A stretch of DNA of 64,000 nt, taken from NCBI RefSeq assembly GCF_026967795.1, contig NZ_JAPVBH010000006.1:1-64000 (forward strand), written 5' to 3'. This DNA is from Modestobacter sp. VKM Ac-2986 (GTDB lineage Bacteria; Actinomycetota; Actinomycetes; Mycobacteriales; Geodermatophilaceae). Position 1 is the stretch's first letter, and every line of letters begins with the position of its first letter. The notes under the pieces were generated by a model that was given only the letters and a program-made list of their open reading frames with translations, was not told the DNA's origin and searched no databases. The translations under genes were made by a program, and so were the position numbers. Below, in pieces: positions 10,747-19,900 of this stretch.

Positions 10747-10786
10747 GACCGTGGCCCGGTCCCCGCGAGGGGGCCGGGCCACGGTC
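10747..10786. terminator. Terminator hairpin after the BI-1 gene
   Basis: A perfect 13-bp stem (10747-10759 with 10774-10786) and a 14-nt loop lie 18 nt after the stop codon, between convergent genes. Confidence 0.8.
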
Positions 10787-10850
10787 GTGTCCGGGGCTGT
10801 TCGTGTCCGGGGCTGTTCGTGTCCGGACGACGTCGTGTCCGGACGACGCC
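10787..10850. repeat. Four tandem 16-bp repeats
   Basis: Four contiguous 16-nt units begin with GTGTCCGG: units 1 and 2 are identical (GTGTCCGGGGCTGTTC), units 3 and 4 differ from each other at one base (GTGTCCGGACGACGTC or GCC). They sit directly between the terminator and the 3' end of the SGNH hydrolase gene. Confidence 0.85.
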
Positions 10851-10855
10851 GCGGC

Positions 10856-11872
10856 TCAGGAGCCGACGGGCTCGGTGGGCACCTGGTCGGCGTCGGCCAC
10901 CGTGATCTCCGTCGGTGCCCGGCGGCGCAGCCGCGCCCACGGCCCACGCGGGCCGCTCTCGGACCCGCGCACCTCGGTGGGCTGCACCTCGGTGCCGGTG
11001 CGCCCGGCGGCCTTGGCGGCGGCCTGCGCGATCGGGCGCACGGTGTTGCGCCGCAGCCGCAGACCGCGGTCCAGCGCGGCCGGCCAGACGCCGAGGGAGT
11101 CGGCGACCGAGGGCAGCAGCACGGCTGCCGCGGCGGCGTACCCGGCCGCCGAGGGGTGGAACTCGTCGCTGCTGAACATCGCCCGGTCACTGGCGAACGC
11201 CGGGCCGAGCACCGAGCCGAGGGAGACGGTGCGGCCGCCGGCGGCCACCACCGCGATGGTCTGCGCGGCCGCCAGGTTGCGGCTCCACCGGCGGGCCAGC
11301 AGTCGCAGCGGCTGGCGGATGGGCCGGATCGTGCCCAGGTCCGGGCAGGTGCCCACGACGACCTTGCACCCCGACTCCTCGAGCCGGCGCACCGCGTCGG
11401 CCAGGTGCGCGACGGAGACGGCAGGGCGGGTGCGGCTGGTGACGTCGTTGGCGCCGATCATGACCACCGCGACGTCGGGACGCTCGGCCAGCGCCAGGTC
11501 CACCTGGGCGTCGAGCCTGCTCGAGGTCGCCCCGGACACCGCGAACTTCACCAGCCGGACGGGGCGCTCGGCCAGCTCGGCCAGCGCCGAGGCGACCAGC
11601 ACGCCGGGGGTCTCGGCGGCGCGCTCCACCCCGAGCCCGACCGCGCTGGAGTCACCCAGCACCGCCAGCACGATCGGGGTGCCCGGCCCGCGGCCGTAGC
11701 GGCCGTTGCCGGTGGGCGGGTCGGCCTGGGTGCGGTGGGACTGCACCGTGCGGCGGGCCGCCCGGGCCTCCTGGCGCAGCAGCGTCACCAGTGCCGCACC
11801 GGCCAGGCCGACACCGCCGCCGCCGTAGACGGCCCCGGTCGCCAGCCTGCGGGCCCTGCTCGCTCGCGTCAC
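10856..11872 (-). CDS. SGNH/GDSL-family hydrolase with N-terminal membrane anchor
   Basis: Likely cell-surface esterase or lipase. From GTG 11872 the product is 338 aa: a basic start (VTRASRARR), one hydrophobic helix, a linker, then SGNH block I GDSSAVGLG with the catalytic Ser, block III GANDVT, and block V DEFHPSAAGY supplying the Asp-His pair. The frame is open up to GTG 11935, but that codon overlaps a TAACGT -10-like element, so 11872 is preferred. Divergent from the DUF2252 gene. Substrate cannot be predicted. Confidence 0.85.
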   Translation of the reverse strand: MTRASRARRLATGAVYGGGGVGLAGAALVTLLRQEARAARRTVQSHRTQADPPTGNGRYGRGPGTPIVLAVLGDSSAVGLGVERAAETPGVLVASALAELAERPVRLVKFAVSGATSSRLDAQVDLALAERPDVAVVMIGANDVTSRTRPAVSVAHLADAVRRLEESGCKVVVGTCPDLGTIRPIRQPLRLLARRWSRNLAAAQTIAVVAAGGRTVSLGSVLGPAFASDRAMFSSDEFHPSAAGYAAAAAVLLPSVADSLGVWPAALDRGLRLRRNTVRPIAQAAAKAAGRTGTEVQPTEVRGSESGPRGPWARLRRRAPTEITVADADQVPTEPVGS

Positions 11873-11948
11873 GCGGTCCCGCCCCTCTGCACCGGCCCCA
11901 CCGTCGCGTCCTGCGCGTGGGGCACCGTCTCCCACGTTAGTTGCCCCC

Positions 11949-11954
11949 TAGCGT
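11949..11954 (+). promoter_or_regulatory. Putative -10 element of the DUF2252 gene (leaderless)
   Basis: TAGCGT ends 6 nt before the GTG start at 11961. On the other strand TAACGT lies a few bases away and could serve the SGNH hydrolase, giving a compact divergent promoter. Confidence 0.5.
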
Positions 11955-11960
11955 GGAGCC

Positions 11961-13328
11961 GTGGCCGACCGAGCTGATCTCACCCCTCCGAACGAGCGCA
12001 CCGACGACGTCGCCCGCAGCCAGCAGATCATCGACGTCCTGGTCGACGCCTTCTCCGATCTCATGGCCGCCGACGCGGACGCCTTCCGGACCAAGTTCCG
12101 CAAGATGGCCGCCGACCCGTTCGCGTTCTACCGCGGCTCGGCCTGCCTGTTCTACGCCGACATGGCGACGCTGGAGGACCGCTGGAGTGACGAGCGGACG
12201 TCGCGGGTGTGGATCCAGGGCGACCTGCACGCCGAGAACTTCGGCACCTACATGGACGGCGAGGGCCGCATCGTCTTCGACGTCAACGACTTCGACGAGG
12301 CCTACCTGGGGCACCTCAGCTGGGACCTGCGCCGCTTCGCCGCCAGCTTCGCCCTGCTCGCCTGGCGCAAGGCGCTGGGCGACGACGTCATCGGCGAGCT
12401 GCTCGAGGTGTTCCTCGGCTCCTACCTCGACCAGGTCGAGGCCTTCACCCGCTCCGACGAGGACCGATCCTTCGCCCTGACCCGGGACAACACGCAGGGC
12501 GCGGTGCACGAGGTGGTCCTGGCGACGACCGCCCGCACGCGCATCGGGCTGCTGGACCGGCTGACCGTCGTCGAGCGCTACGAGCGACGGTTCGCCGACC
12601 TGCCCCGCAACCGCCGGCTGGAGGACGACGAGCGGGCCGAGGTGCTGGCCGCGCTGGACCGCTGGCAGGGCACGGTGCACCCGCCCCGGCGCCGGCACGA
12701 CGTCGCCTACGGGGTGAAGGACGTCGTCGGCACCGGCGGCTTCGGCATCGGCAGCGCGGGGCTGCCGGCCTACACGGTGCTCATCGAGGGCTACGACCAG
12801 GCGCTGGAGAACGACGTCGTCCTCTCGCTCAAGCAGGGCAACGTCGCCGCGCCCAGCCGGGTCGTCCGCGACCCGGAGATCAGCTCCTACTTCGAGCACC
12901 ACGGCCACCGGACGGCGGTGAGCCAGCGGGCGCTGCAGGCCAACGCCTCACAGTTCCTGGGGCACACCGAGATCGGCGGGGTCGGCTTCGTGGTGCAGGA
13001 GCTCTCGCCCTACGAGAGCGACCTGGACTGGGAGGACCTGACCGAGCCCGCGGAGATCACCACGGTGCTGACCCAGCTGGGCCGGGCGACGGCGAAGCTG
13101 CACTGCGTGGGCGACGCCGACAGCGACCACACGATGGTGCCGTTCCAGACCGAGGAGGCGCTCACGGAGCTCCTCGGCGGCCGGCGCGAGGAGTTCGTGG
13201 CCGACATGGTCGCCTTCGCGCACTCCTACGCGCGGCGGACCCAGGACGACCACCGGCTGTTCGTCGACGCGTTCCGGGCCGGGCGGATCCCGGGGATCAG
13301 CTCCAGCGGGGCCCACCCGACGCGCTGA
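11961..13328 (+). CDS. DUF2252 family protein (kinase-like fold)
   Basis: 455-aa cytoplasmic protein of the DUF2252 family. Residues ~50-110 contain FYRGSACLFYADM, WIQGDLHAENFGTY and FDVNDFDEAYLG, which resemble the catalytic HGDxxxxN and DFD loops of aminoglycoside-phosphotransferase-type kinases. The GDLHAENF and DVNDFD spacing suggests an active phosphotransferase fold, but the substrate is unknown. GTG start follows the TAGCGT hexamer by 6 nt. It ends 6 nt before the convergent acetyltransferase gene. Confidence 0.85.
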   Translation: MADRADLTPPNERTDDVARSQQIIDVLVDAFSDLMAADADAFRTKFRKMAADPFAFYRGSACLFYADMATLEDRWSDERTSRVWIQGDLHAENFGTYMDGEGRIVFDVNDFDEAYLGHLSWDLRRFAASFALLAWRKALGDDVIGELLEVFLGSYLDQVEAFTRSDEDRSFALTRDNTQGAVHEVVLATTARTRIGLLDRLTVVERYERRFADLPRNRRLEDDERAEVLAALDRWQGTVHPPRRRHDVAYGVKDVVGTGGFGIGSAGLPAYTVLIEGYDQALENDVVLSLKQGNVAAPSRVVRDPEISSYFEHHGHRTAVSQRALQANASQFLGHTEIGGVGFVVQELSPYESDLDWEDLTEPAEITTVLTQLGRATAKLHCVGDADSDHTMVPFQTEEALTELLGGRREEFVADMVAFAHSYARRTQDDHRLFVDAFRAGRIPGISSSGAHPTR

Positions 13329-13334
13329 CCCCGC

Positions 13335-13799
13335 TCAGCGGATCGGCAGCTCGATGACCATCCCGCGGTGCGGGCCGACCGGACGCAGGTCGTACTCCTC
13401 GGTGACGCTGGTGAAGCCGATCCGCTCGTAGAAGCCGACGGCGGCACCGCGGGCGTCGCACCACACCAGCTGGCCACCGCGGGCCGCCACCCGGGACAGG
13501 CCCTCGGCGACCAGGGCCCGGCCCACGCCGAGCCCGCGCACCCGCGGGTCGGTGGCCATGCCACGCAGCTGCCAGGAACCCTCACCCTCCCGCCACGGGC
13601 AGTCGCGCGGGTGGAAGCGGACGACGCCGACGACCTCGCCGTCCTCGAGCCGGGCGGCCAGGTGGACCGTGTACGGGGCGTCGTCCTCGTCGATCTCGGC
13701 GGGCCGGCCCTGGCGCAGCTCCTGGACGCGCAGCGGGTAGGTGGTCGCTGCGTCGACCTGCTCGATCGTGATCGTCCCGGTGGGTGCCTCGGTGCTCAC
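13335..13799 (-). CDS. GNAT family N-acetyltransferase
   Basis: Acyl-CoA-dependent N-acetyltransferase of unknown substrate, 154 aa from GTG 13799. GGGAGG lies 9 nt upstream; the in-frame ATG at 13808 abuts that site and the 13850 start is upstream of it, so 13799 is chosen. The acetyl-CoA loop is RGMATDPRVRGLGVGRALV (Q/RxxGxG/A type), followed by the C-terminal FYERIGFTSVTEEYDL motif. Small relatives of this layout are often annotated ElaA-like, but the match is only general. Confidence 0.9.
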   Translation of the reverse strand: MSTEAPTGTITIEQVDAATTYPLRVQELRQGRPAEIDEDDAPYTVHLAARLEDGEVVGVVRFHPRDCPWREGEGSWQLRGMATDPRVRGLGVGRALVAEGLSRVAARGGQLVWCDARGAAVGFYERIGFTSVTEEYDLRPVGPHRGMVIELPIR

Positions 13800-13858
13800 G
13801 CCGTCCATCCTCCCCGATGCGCCGCCGGTGGCCCGGGTGAGCCGGGCCACCGGCGGTC

Positions 13859-13937
13859 GGCCCCGCTGCAGGGTCCCGCCGCGAGTGGGAGGACCCCGTC
13901 CTCCTCACCACTCGCGAGCTCGCGGCGAGCCTCGGGA
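13859..13937 (-). repeat. Intergenic hairpin repeat, copy B (inverted)
   Basis: Bases 13859-13889 are the reverse complement of the right half of the repeat at 6942-6986: 27 of 28 positions agree over the block CTCGCGGCGGGACCCTGC plus flank. The following bases contain a GGAGGAC/GTCCTCC hairpin and a CTCGCGAGCTCGCGG palindrome. Located between the acetyltransferase and the VWA gene. Confidence 0.65.
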
Positions 13938-13963
13938 CGCGGCCGGGGCAGCGGGTCCTCCGA

Positions 13964-15961
13964 CTAGCGGCCGCGGCGGCCCTTGCGGGCCTGGAGGTAG
14001 TCGGCCACCACGTACTCGCCGAGCCGGTCGCTGGAGGGCTGGAACACCCGCCCACCGGCCCGCGCGGTGATGTCGTGCACGAACTCGACCAGCCCCGGCT
14101 CCGGGTCCAGGGCGAAGACGTTCATCGTCGCGCCCGAGCGGGCCACCTTCTCCACCTCGGCGACCGTGCGGGCGATCGTCTCCGGCATCGGCGGCCAGCA
14201 GAAGTACGGCGTCCCGTCGTCCTCCAGGTGGGCGGTCGGCTCGCCGTCGGTGACCACCAGGACCACCGGCTCGGCGTCCCGGTGCCGGGCCAGGAACCGG
14301 CGGGCCAGCATCAGCCCGTGCTGCAGGTTGGTGCCCTGCAGGGTGTCGACGCTGAGCTCGGCCAGCTCCTCGGGGCGCAGCACCTGCGCGGTGGAGGAGA
14401 ACCCGATGATCTCGATGGCGTCCTGCGGGAAGCGGGTGGTGACCAGCGAGTGCAGCGCCATCGCGGTGGACTTCGCGTCGCCCCACGTGCCGCGCAGCGC
14501 CATCGAGTAGGACAGGTCGACCAGCAGCGCGACCGCTGCCCCGGTGCGGCGCTCGGTCTCGACCACCTCGAAGTCCTCGACGGCGATCTGCACCTTCCGC
14601 TGCCCGTCCTCCCGCGGCGTGCCGGCGCTGCGCAGGACGGCGTTGCGCACCGTCCGGACGACGTCGAGGGGCTGCTCGTCGCCGAACCGCCACTCCCGCG
14701 AGGCCCCGGTCAGCTCACCGGTGGCGCCGGCGTCGGCGACGTCGTGCTCGCCGCGGCCGGTGGACGCGAGCTTCGCGAACACCCGCCGCAGCGCCGTGGC
14801 GCCCAGCCGGCGGACCGCCTTGGGCGACAGCTCCAGCTTGCCGTCGCTGCGGTTGAGGTAGCCCTGCCGCTCGAGCTCGCGCTCCAGCTGGCGCAGTGCG
14901 GCCAGGTCGTCGACGGCCGAGCGGCCCAGCGCCTGCTCCAGCAGCTCCTCGTCGACGTCGGCCAGCGAGGCGCCGGCGTAGCCCTGCGACAGCTGCTGGC
15001 TCAGCGCCTCCAGGTCCGCCAGCTCAGCGACGGCGCTGGTGGCGTCGCCCATGCCCAGCCCCTGCTCGCCGTCGGGCACCGGACCGCCCTGACCCCACGG
15101 CAGGTCGGGGCGGGCCTGCCGCAGCGCGTCGTTGAGGTGCGCCATCTCGCTCTGCAGACCCAGGTCGCCCATCGCCTGGCCCATGAGGTCCTGCAGCTCG
15201 GCGCGCTGCTCCGGCGACAGCCCGGCCATCATCCGCTGCTGGGCGGCGGCCCGGCGGGCGAGTGAGTCGATCAGCTCCTCGACCGACTCGGGGGAGTCGG
15301 GGAAGAACTCCCCGTGCTTCTCCATGAAGTCGGCGAACTGCTGGTCGGTGTCCTCGCCCCGGTTGTGCGCGTCGACCAGCGCGGACAGGTCGGCGACCAT
15401 GTCCTTGACCGCCTGCATGCCGGCGCCGTCGCCGTCCTGCATCTGCTGCAGCGCCTGCTTCATCCCCTGGAACTGGCTGTCCAGGACCTCCTGCTGGAGC
15501 AGGTCCTTGATCTGCTGGTAGGCCTGCGCGGCCTCCGGCGAGCGCCACTGCTTGTCCTTCAGCGCCCGCACCGCACCGGCGGTGTCCTCGGGCAGGGCGT
15601 CCAGCTCCTGCTCGGCCAGCCGGGCGGCGTCGTCGGGGTCGGGGAACAGCGCCGTCCGCTCGGCCTCGACCGCGCGGTCCAGCAGCTCCCGGACCTCCTC
15701 CAGCGTGCCGTCCATCCGGCCGGCCTGGCGGGCCTGCTTGAGCCGGTCGCGGACGGTGCGCCGCAGCTGGTCCAGGCCGCGGCGGCCGTCGACGCCGCGG
15801 CGCAGCAGGTCGCGCATCGCCTCCCGGACGCCGGCACCGGCGAGCACCTGGTCGCCGATCTCGTCGACCGCGGCGGCCACGTCGTAGGGCGGGGCCAGCG
15901 GGTCGGGCCCGCCGGCCCACCTGCCGTACCGGTACCCCTTCGGCCTGCGATGTCCCGGCAC
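13964..15961 (-). CDS. VWA-domain protein (MoxR-associated, chelatase-like)
   Basis: 665-aa protein with a long helical, Gln/Glu/Asp-rich N-terminal region (residues ~20-440) and a C-terminal von Willebrand A domain (~460-640). The MIDAS metal site is visible as DLSYSM (DxSxS), TNLQHGL gives the conserved Thr, and VVTDGEPT the Asp. It starts 1 nt after the stop codon of the upstream AAA+ gene, so the two form a MoxR-VWA (chelatase-type) unit: an ATPase plus a metal-dependent partner, thought to act as a chaperone or metal-insertion pair. Target unknown. Confidence 0.88.
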   Translation of the reverse strand: MPGHRRPKGYRYGRWAGGPDPLAPPYDVAAAVDEIGDQVLAGAGVREAMRDLLRRGVDGRRGLDQLRRTVRDRLKQARQAGRMDGTLEEVRELLDRAVEAERTALFPDPDDAARLAEQELDALPEDTAGAVRALKDKQWRSPEAAQAYQQIKDLLQQEVLDSQFQGMKQALQQMQDGDGAGMQAVKDMVADLSALVDAHNRGEDTDQQFADFMEKHGEFFPDSPESVEELIDSLARRAAAQQRMMAGLSPEQRAELQDLMGQAMGDLGLQSEMAHLNDALRQARPDLPWGQGGPVPDGEQGLGMGDATSAVAELADLEALSQQLSQGYAGASLADVDEELLEQALGRSAVDDLAALRQLERELERQGYLNRSDGKLELSPKAVRRLGATALRRVFAKLASTGRGEHDVADAGATGELTGASREWRFGDEQPLDVVRTVRNAVLRSAGTPREDGQRKVQIAVEDFEVVETERRTGAAVALLVDLSYSMALRGTWGDAKSTAMALHSLVTTRFPQDAIEIIGFSSTAQVLRPEELAELSVDTLQGTNLQHGLMLARRFLARHRDAEPVVLVVTDGEPTAHLEDDGTPYFCWPPMPETIARTVAEVEKVARSGATMNVFALDPEPGLVEFVHDITARAGGRVFQPSSDRLGEYVVADYLQARKGRRGR

Positions 15962-15962
15962 G

Positions 15963-17474
15963 TCAGGCCCCGTAGACCGTGCGCGAGCCGTCGGTGTCCT
16001 TGGCCAGCCGCCGGGTCAGCCACAGCCCCTCGAGCGCGAACTCGACGGCGGCCGCGGCCTGCTCGGCGGACTCCTCGCCCTCGGGCACCCCGAGCCGGCC
16101 CAGCAGCTGGGCCAGGTTCGGCACGGTGCCCAGCTGGCCGAGCAGCCGGGTGGCCGGCACCAGGTCGCCGGACTCGACGGTGTCGCCGCCGGTGAAGTGC
16201 TCCTGCAGGCCGGTCAGGTCCAGCCCGCCGCAGCGGGCGCGGAAGGTCTGCGCGGTGGCCTGCCGGAGCAGGTGCTCGAGCACCTCCAGGTCCCGGTCGT
16301 CGTCGCTGTCGGAGCCGGAGTCGGCGAACTCGACCTTGCCGCGGCTGGCCGGGACGATGCTGGGCAGGTCGACGACCCGGGCCACCGGTCGTGCCTCGCC
16401 GGCCACCGCGGCCCGCCGGACGGCGGAGGCCGCGACGGTCTCCAGGCCGGCGATGGCGAACCGGGCGCTGACGCCCGAGCGCTGGTCGACGTGACTGGAC
16501 TCGCGCACCAGCCGGGTGAACCGGGCGACGATCTCCACCAGGTGCTCGGGCACCAGCGGGGTGTCCAGGGCGTCGTTGCTGAGCCAGGAGGTCTGCGCCT
16601 CCTGGTGCAGCAGCCGGATCTCGTCGGCGAGCTCCACGGGGTAGTGCGTGCGCACCTCGGCGCCGAAGCGGTCCTTGAGCGGGGTGATGATCCGCCCGCG
16701 GTTGGTGTAGTCCTCGGGGTTGGCGCTGGCGACCAGGAGCAGGTCCAGCGGCAGCCGCACGCGGTAGCCGCGGATCTGGATGTCGCGCTCCTCGAGCACG
16801 TTGAGCAGCGCCACCTGGATGCGCTCGGCCAGGTCGGGCAGCTCGTTGATGCTGAAGATGCCGCGGTTGGTGCGCGGCACCAGGCCGTAGTGGACCGTCT
16901 CGGGGTCGCCCAGGGTGCGGCCCTCGGCGACCTTGATCGGGTCGACGTCACCGATGAGGTCGCCGACGCTGGTGTCGGGGGTGGCCAGCTTCTCGCCGAA
17001 GCGCTCGCTGCGGTGCTGCCAGCCCACCGGGGTCGCGTCACCGTGCTCGGCGACCTGGCGGTGCCCCCAGACGCTGATCGGGGCCAGCGGGTGCTCGTTG
17101 AGCTCGCTGCCGGCGAGCACCGGCGTCCACTCGTCGAGCAGGCCGACCAGGGTGCGGATGAGGCGGGTCTTGCCCTGCCCGCGCTCGCCGAGCAGGACCA
17201 GGTCGTGGCCGGCGATGAGGGCGCGCTCGACCTCGGGGACGACGGTGTCCTCGAACCCGACGATGCCGGGCAGGGTGGGCTCACCGGCGGCGAGCCGGGC
17301 GAGCAGGTTGGCGCGCAGCTCGGCCTTGACCGGCCGGGCGGTGACCCCGGTGGCGCGGAGCTCACCGAGGGTCGTGGGAGCGGGAGGGGTGGGGGACTGC
17401 GAGGTCTGCTGCGGTGCGGCGTCCGTCACCTCGACCACGGTACGACGCAGGAGTGACAGTCGGGTGTCCGTCAC
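15963..17474 (-). CDS. MoxR/magnesium-chelatase-like AAA+ ATPase
   Basis: 503-aa AAA+ ATPase, partner of the VWA protein downstream. Walker A is GERGQGKTRLIRTL (~residue 97), and the NELPDLAERIQVALLNVLEERDI stretch is the Walker B/ChlI-type insert region; sensor 1 is LLLVASANPEDY, with FGAEVRTHYP following. The C-terminal ~200 residues are a helical lid and family-specific tail. The start is uncertain: GTG 17474 and GTG 17429 are both in frame, and neither has a clear Shine-Dalgarno sequence. Divergent from ilvA. Confidence 0.88.
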   Translation of the reverse strand: MTDTRLSLLRRTVVEVTDAAPQQTSQSPTPPAPTTLGELRATGVTARPVKAELRANLLARLAAGEPTLPGIVGFEDTVVPEVERALIAGHDLVLLGERGQGKTRLIRTLVGLLDEWTPVLAGSELNEHPLAPISVWGHRQVAEHGDATPVGWQHRSERFGEKLATPDTSVGDLIGDVDPIKVAEGRTLGDPETVHYGLVPRTNRGIFSINELPDLAERIQVALLNVLEERDIQIRGYRVRLPLDLLLVASANPEDYTNRGRIITPLKDRFGAEVRTHYPVELADEIRLLHQEAQTSWLSNDALDTPLVPEHLVEIVARFTRLVRESSHVDQRSGVSARFAIAGLETVAASAVRRAAVAGEARPVARVVDLPSIVPASRGKVEFADSGSDSDDDRDLEVLEHLLRQATAQTFRARCGGLDLTGLQEHFTGGDTVESGDLVPATRLLGQLGTVPNLAQLLGRLGVPEGEESAEQAAAAVEFALEGLWLTRRLAKDTDGSRTVYGA

Positions 17475-17506
17475 GTGTGCGCCCGCCGGGCTGGGAGGAT
17501 CGCGCC

Positions 17507-18733
17507 GTGGTCGCCCCGAGTGCAGTGCCCCTGGTCAGCGGAGCCGACGTCGAGGCGGCCGCCGCGCTGCTGGCCGGCGTCGTCCGCCGCACCCCGCTGG
17601 AGCACTCGCGGGCGCTGGCCGACCGGGTCGGCGGTCCGGTGTGGCTCAAGTGCGAGAACCTGCAGCGGGCCGGCTCGTTCAAGATCCGCGGCGCCTACAC
17701 CCGGATCGCCCGGCTCACCGACGCCGAGCGCGCCCGCGGCGTCGTCGCCGCCAGCGCCGGCAACCACGCCCAGGGCGTCGCGCTGGCCGCCCGCGAGCTG
17801 GGTGCGGCGGCGACGGTCTTCATGCCCGAGAGCGCGCCGCTGCCCAAGGTGGCCGCCACCCGCGGGTACGGCGCGGAGGCCCGGCTCGGTGGGGCGACGC
17901 TGACCGAGGCGATGGTCTCGGCGGTCGAGTTCGCCGCCGCCACCGGCAAGGTCTTCATCCACCCCTTCGACCACCCCGACGTCATCGCCGGGCAGGGCAC
18001 CGTGGGCCTGGAGGTCCTCGAGCAGTGCCCCGAGGTCGCCACGGTCGTCGTCTGCACCGGCGGCGGTGGGCTGGTGTCGGGGATGGCGGCCGCGGTCAAG
18101 GCCCGCCGTCCCGACGTCCGGGTCGTCGCGGTGCAGGCGGCTGCGGCCGCCGCCTTCCCCGCGTCGCTGGCCGCCGGGCACCCGGTGCAGCTGGCCGCGA
18201 TGGCCACCATGGCCGACGGCATCGCCGTCGCGGCCCCCGGCGACCTCACCCTGGCCCACGTCGCCGGCCTGGTGGACGACGTCGTGACGGTGACCGAGGG
18301 CGACCTGTCCCGGGCGCTGCTGTTCTGCCTCGAGCGGGCCAAGTTGGTCGTCGAGCCGGCCGGGGTCGCCGCGGTCGCCGCCGTCCTCGCCGACCCCGGT
18401 GCCTTCGCCCCGCCGGTGGTCGCGGTCGTCTCCGGCGGCAACATCGACCCGGTGCTGATGATGAAGGTCGTCCAGCACGGCATGACCGCCGCCGGCCGCT
18501 ACCTGTCGCTGCGGGTGACGGTGCCCGACCGGCCCGGCTCGCTGGCCGGGCTGCTGCGCGAGCTGGCCGGCCTGCGCGCCAACGTGCTCTCCGTCGAGCA
18601 CGAGCGGACGACGCCGGCGCTCGACCTCGGTGAGGTGCTAGTGGGCGTCCACCTGGAGACCCAGGGCCCCGACCACGCCACCGCCGTGCTGGCCGCGCTG
18701 TCGGCCGCCGGCTACCCGGTGAGCGTCGACTGA
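17507..18733 (+). CDS. ilvA: Threonine ammonia-lyase (dehydratase) with ACT domain
   Basis: PLP enzyme deaminating threonine to 2-oxobutanoate for isoleucine synthesis (or catabolism). 408 aa from GTG 17507. The PLP lysine is in SFKIRGAYTR, the phosphate-binding loop is CTGGGGLVSG, and SAGNHAQGVA is the substrate loop. A C-terminal ACT-like regulatory segment follows (~residues 330-408, LRVTVPDRPGSLAGLLRELA). The GGAGGAT before the start can serve as a Shine-Dalgarno site or, with 6-nt spacing, as a leaderless -10 (GAGGAT). Biosynthetic and catabolic forms cannot be separated here. Confidence 0.92.
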   Translation: MVAPSAVPLVSGADVEAAAALLAGVVRRTPLEHSRALADRVGGPVWLKCENLQRAGSFKIRGAYTRIARLTDAERARGVVAASAGNHAQGVALAARELGAAATVFMPESAPLPKVAATRGYGAEARLGGATLTEAMVSAVEFAAATGKVFIHPFDHPDVIAGQGTVGLEVLEQCPEVATVVVCTGGGGLVSGMAAAVKARRPDVRVVAVQAAAAAAFPASLAAGHPVQLAAMATMADGIAVAAPGDLTLAHVAGLVDDVVTVTEGDLSRALLFCLERAKLVVEPAGVAAVAAVLADPGAFAPPVVAVVSGGNIDPVLMMKVVQHGMTAAGRYLSLRVTVPDRPGSLAGLLRELAGLRANVLSVEHERTTPALDLGEVLVGVHLETQGPDHATAVLAALSAAGYPVSVD

Positions 18734-18885
18734 CCCACCGATGAGTTCCCCCGGCGGCGCCGGTCTCCACCTCCGACCCGCCGCCGCGCCCGGTGGCGGG
18801 GAGCCGTGCGTCGTCGGAGGAGTGCTCATGCAACGGACCCACCGGGTCTGCCGGGAAACCCCTGGGAACTGTCGGCGGGGGGCCC

Positions 18886-18891
18886 TACCGT
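18886..18891 (+). promoter_or_regulatory. Putative -10 element of the ABC exporter (leaderless)
   Basis: TACCGT ends 7 nt before the ATG at 18899 with no Shine-Dalgarno site between. Confidence 0.45.
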
Positions 18892-18898
18892 GCGCGGC

Positions 18899-19900
18899 AT
18901 GAACAACGCCGTCGTCGTCGAGGGGCTGGTCAAGCGCTTCGGGGAGAACACCGCGCTCGGTGGGGTCGACCTCACCGTGTCCGAGGGCACCGTCCTCGGG
19001 CTGCTGGGACCCAACGGGGCGGGCAAGACCACCGTCGTCCGGATCCTCAGCACCCTGCTGCGGCCCGACGGGGGCCGCGCCGAGGTCAACGGCCTCGACG
19101 TCGTGACCCAGGCCGGCCAGGTGCGCGCCACGATCGGGCTCACCGGCCAGTACGCCGCCGTCGACGAGTACCTGACCGGCCGGGAGAACCTGGAGATGGT
19201 CGGACGGCTGTACCGGCTCAGCGGCAAGGAGTCCCGCACCCGCGCCGGGGAGCTGCTGGAGCGCTTCGACCTCGTCGACGCCGCCGGGCGCCCGGCGAAG
19301 ACCTACTCGGGGGGCATGCGCCGCCGGCTCGACATCGCCGCCTCGCTGATCGCCCGGCCGCGGGTGCTGTTCCTCGACGAGCCCACCACCGGGCTCGACC
19401 CGCGCAGCCGGCTGGGCATGTGGGAGTTCATCGCCGACCTGGTCCACGACGGGACGACGATCCTGCTCACCACCCAGTACCTGGAGGAGGCCGACCGCCT
19501 CGCCGACCGGATGGTGGTCATCGACCGCGGCCGGGTCATCGCCCGTGGCACCGCCGACGAGCTCAAGGCCCAGGTCGGCGGCGAGCGGCTGGAGCTCACC
19601 GTGCGCACCGCCGAGCAGCTGGCGGCGGTGGGCGAGGCGCTGCGGCCGCTGGCGCACGGCGAGCCGCAGGCCGACCCGCAGACCCGGCGGCTGTCGGTGC
19701 CGGTCACCGGCGGCACCGACACCCTGGCCGAGGCGCTCCGCCGGCTGTCCGGTGTCCGGGCCGAGATCCTCGACATCGGGCTGCGCCGACCCGACCTGGA
19801 CGACGTCTTCCTCACCCTCACCGGCCACAGCGCCGAGGACGCCCAGCCGGCCGCCGAGACCACCGAGCACGACACCGTCAGCGCAGGAGCCCCCCGATGA
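18899..19900 (+). CDS. ABC transporter ATP-binding protein, DrrA-like
   Basis: 333-aa ATPase of a daunorubicin-resistance type exporter. Walker A GPNGAGKTTVVRIL, signature YSGGMRRRLDIAASL, Walker B VLFLDEPTTGLD and the H-like switch TTQYLEEADRLADR are intact. The C-terminal ~90 residues form the DrrA-type extension with the GLRRPDLDDVFLTLTG motif. The ATG at 18899 is chosen over longer frames for conserved start and promoter spacing. It overlaps the permease start by ATGA; the two form an operon. Exported substrate unknown. Confidence 0.93.
   Translation: MNNAVVVEGLVKRFGENTALGGVDLTVSEGTVLGLLGPNGAGKTTVVRILSTLLRPDGGRAEVNGLDVVTQAGQVRATIGLTGQYAAVDEYLTGRENLEMVGRLYRLSGKESRTRAGELLERFDLVDAAGRPAKTYSGGMRRRLDIAASLIARPRVLFLDEPTTGLDPRSRLGMWEFIADLVHDGTTILLTTQYLEEADRLADRMVVIDRGRVIARGTADELKAQVGGERLELTVRTAEQLAAVGEALRPLAHGEPQADPQTRRLSVPVTGGTDTLAEALRRLSGVRAEILDIGLRRPDLDDVFLTLTGHSAEDAQPAAETTEHDTVSAGAPR

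Noticed and set aside
17414-17507. Possible leader peptide/attenuator before ilvA
   Set aside because: No Ile/Leu/Val-rich short ORF or alternating hairpins are seen between the divergent start codons.
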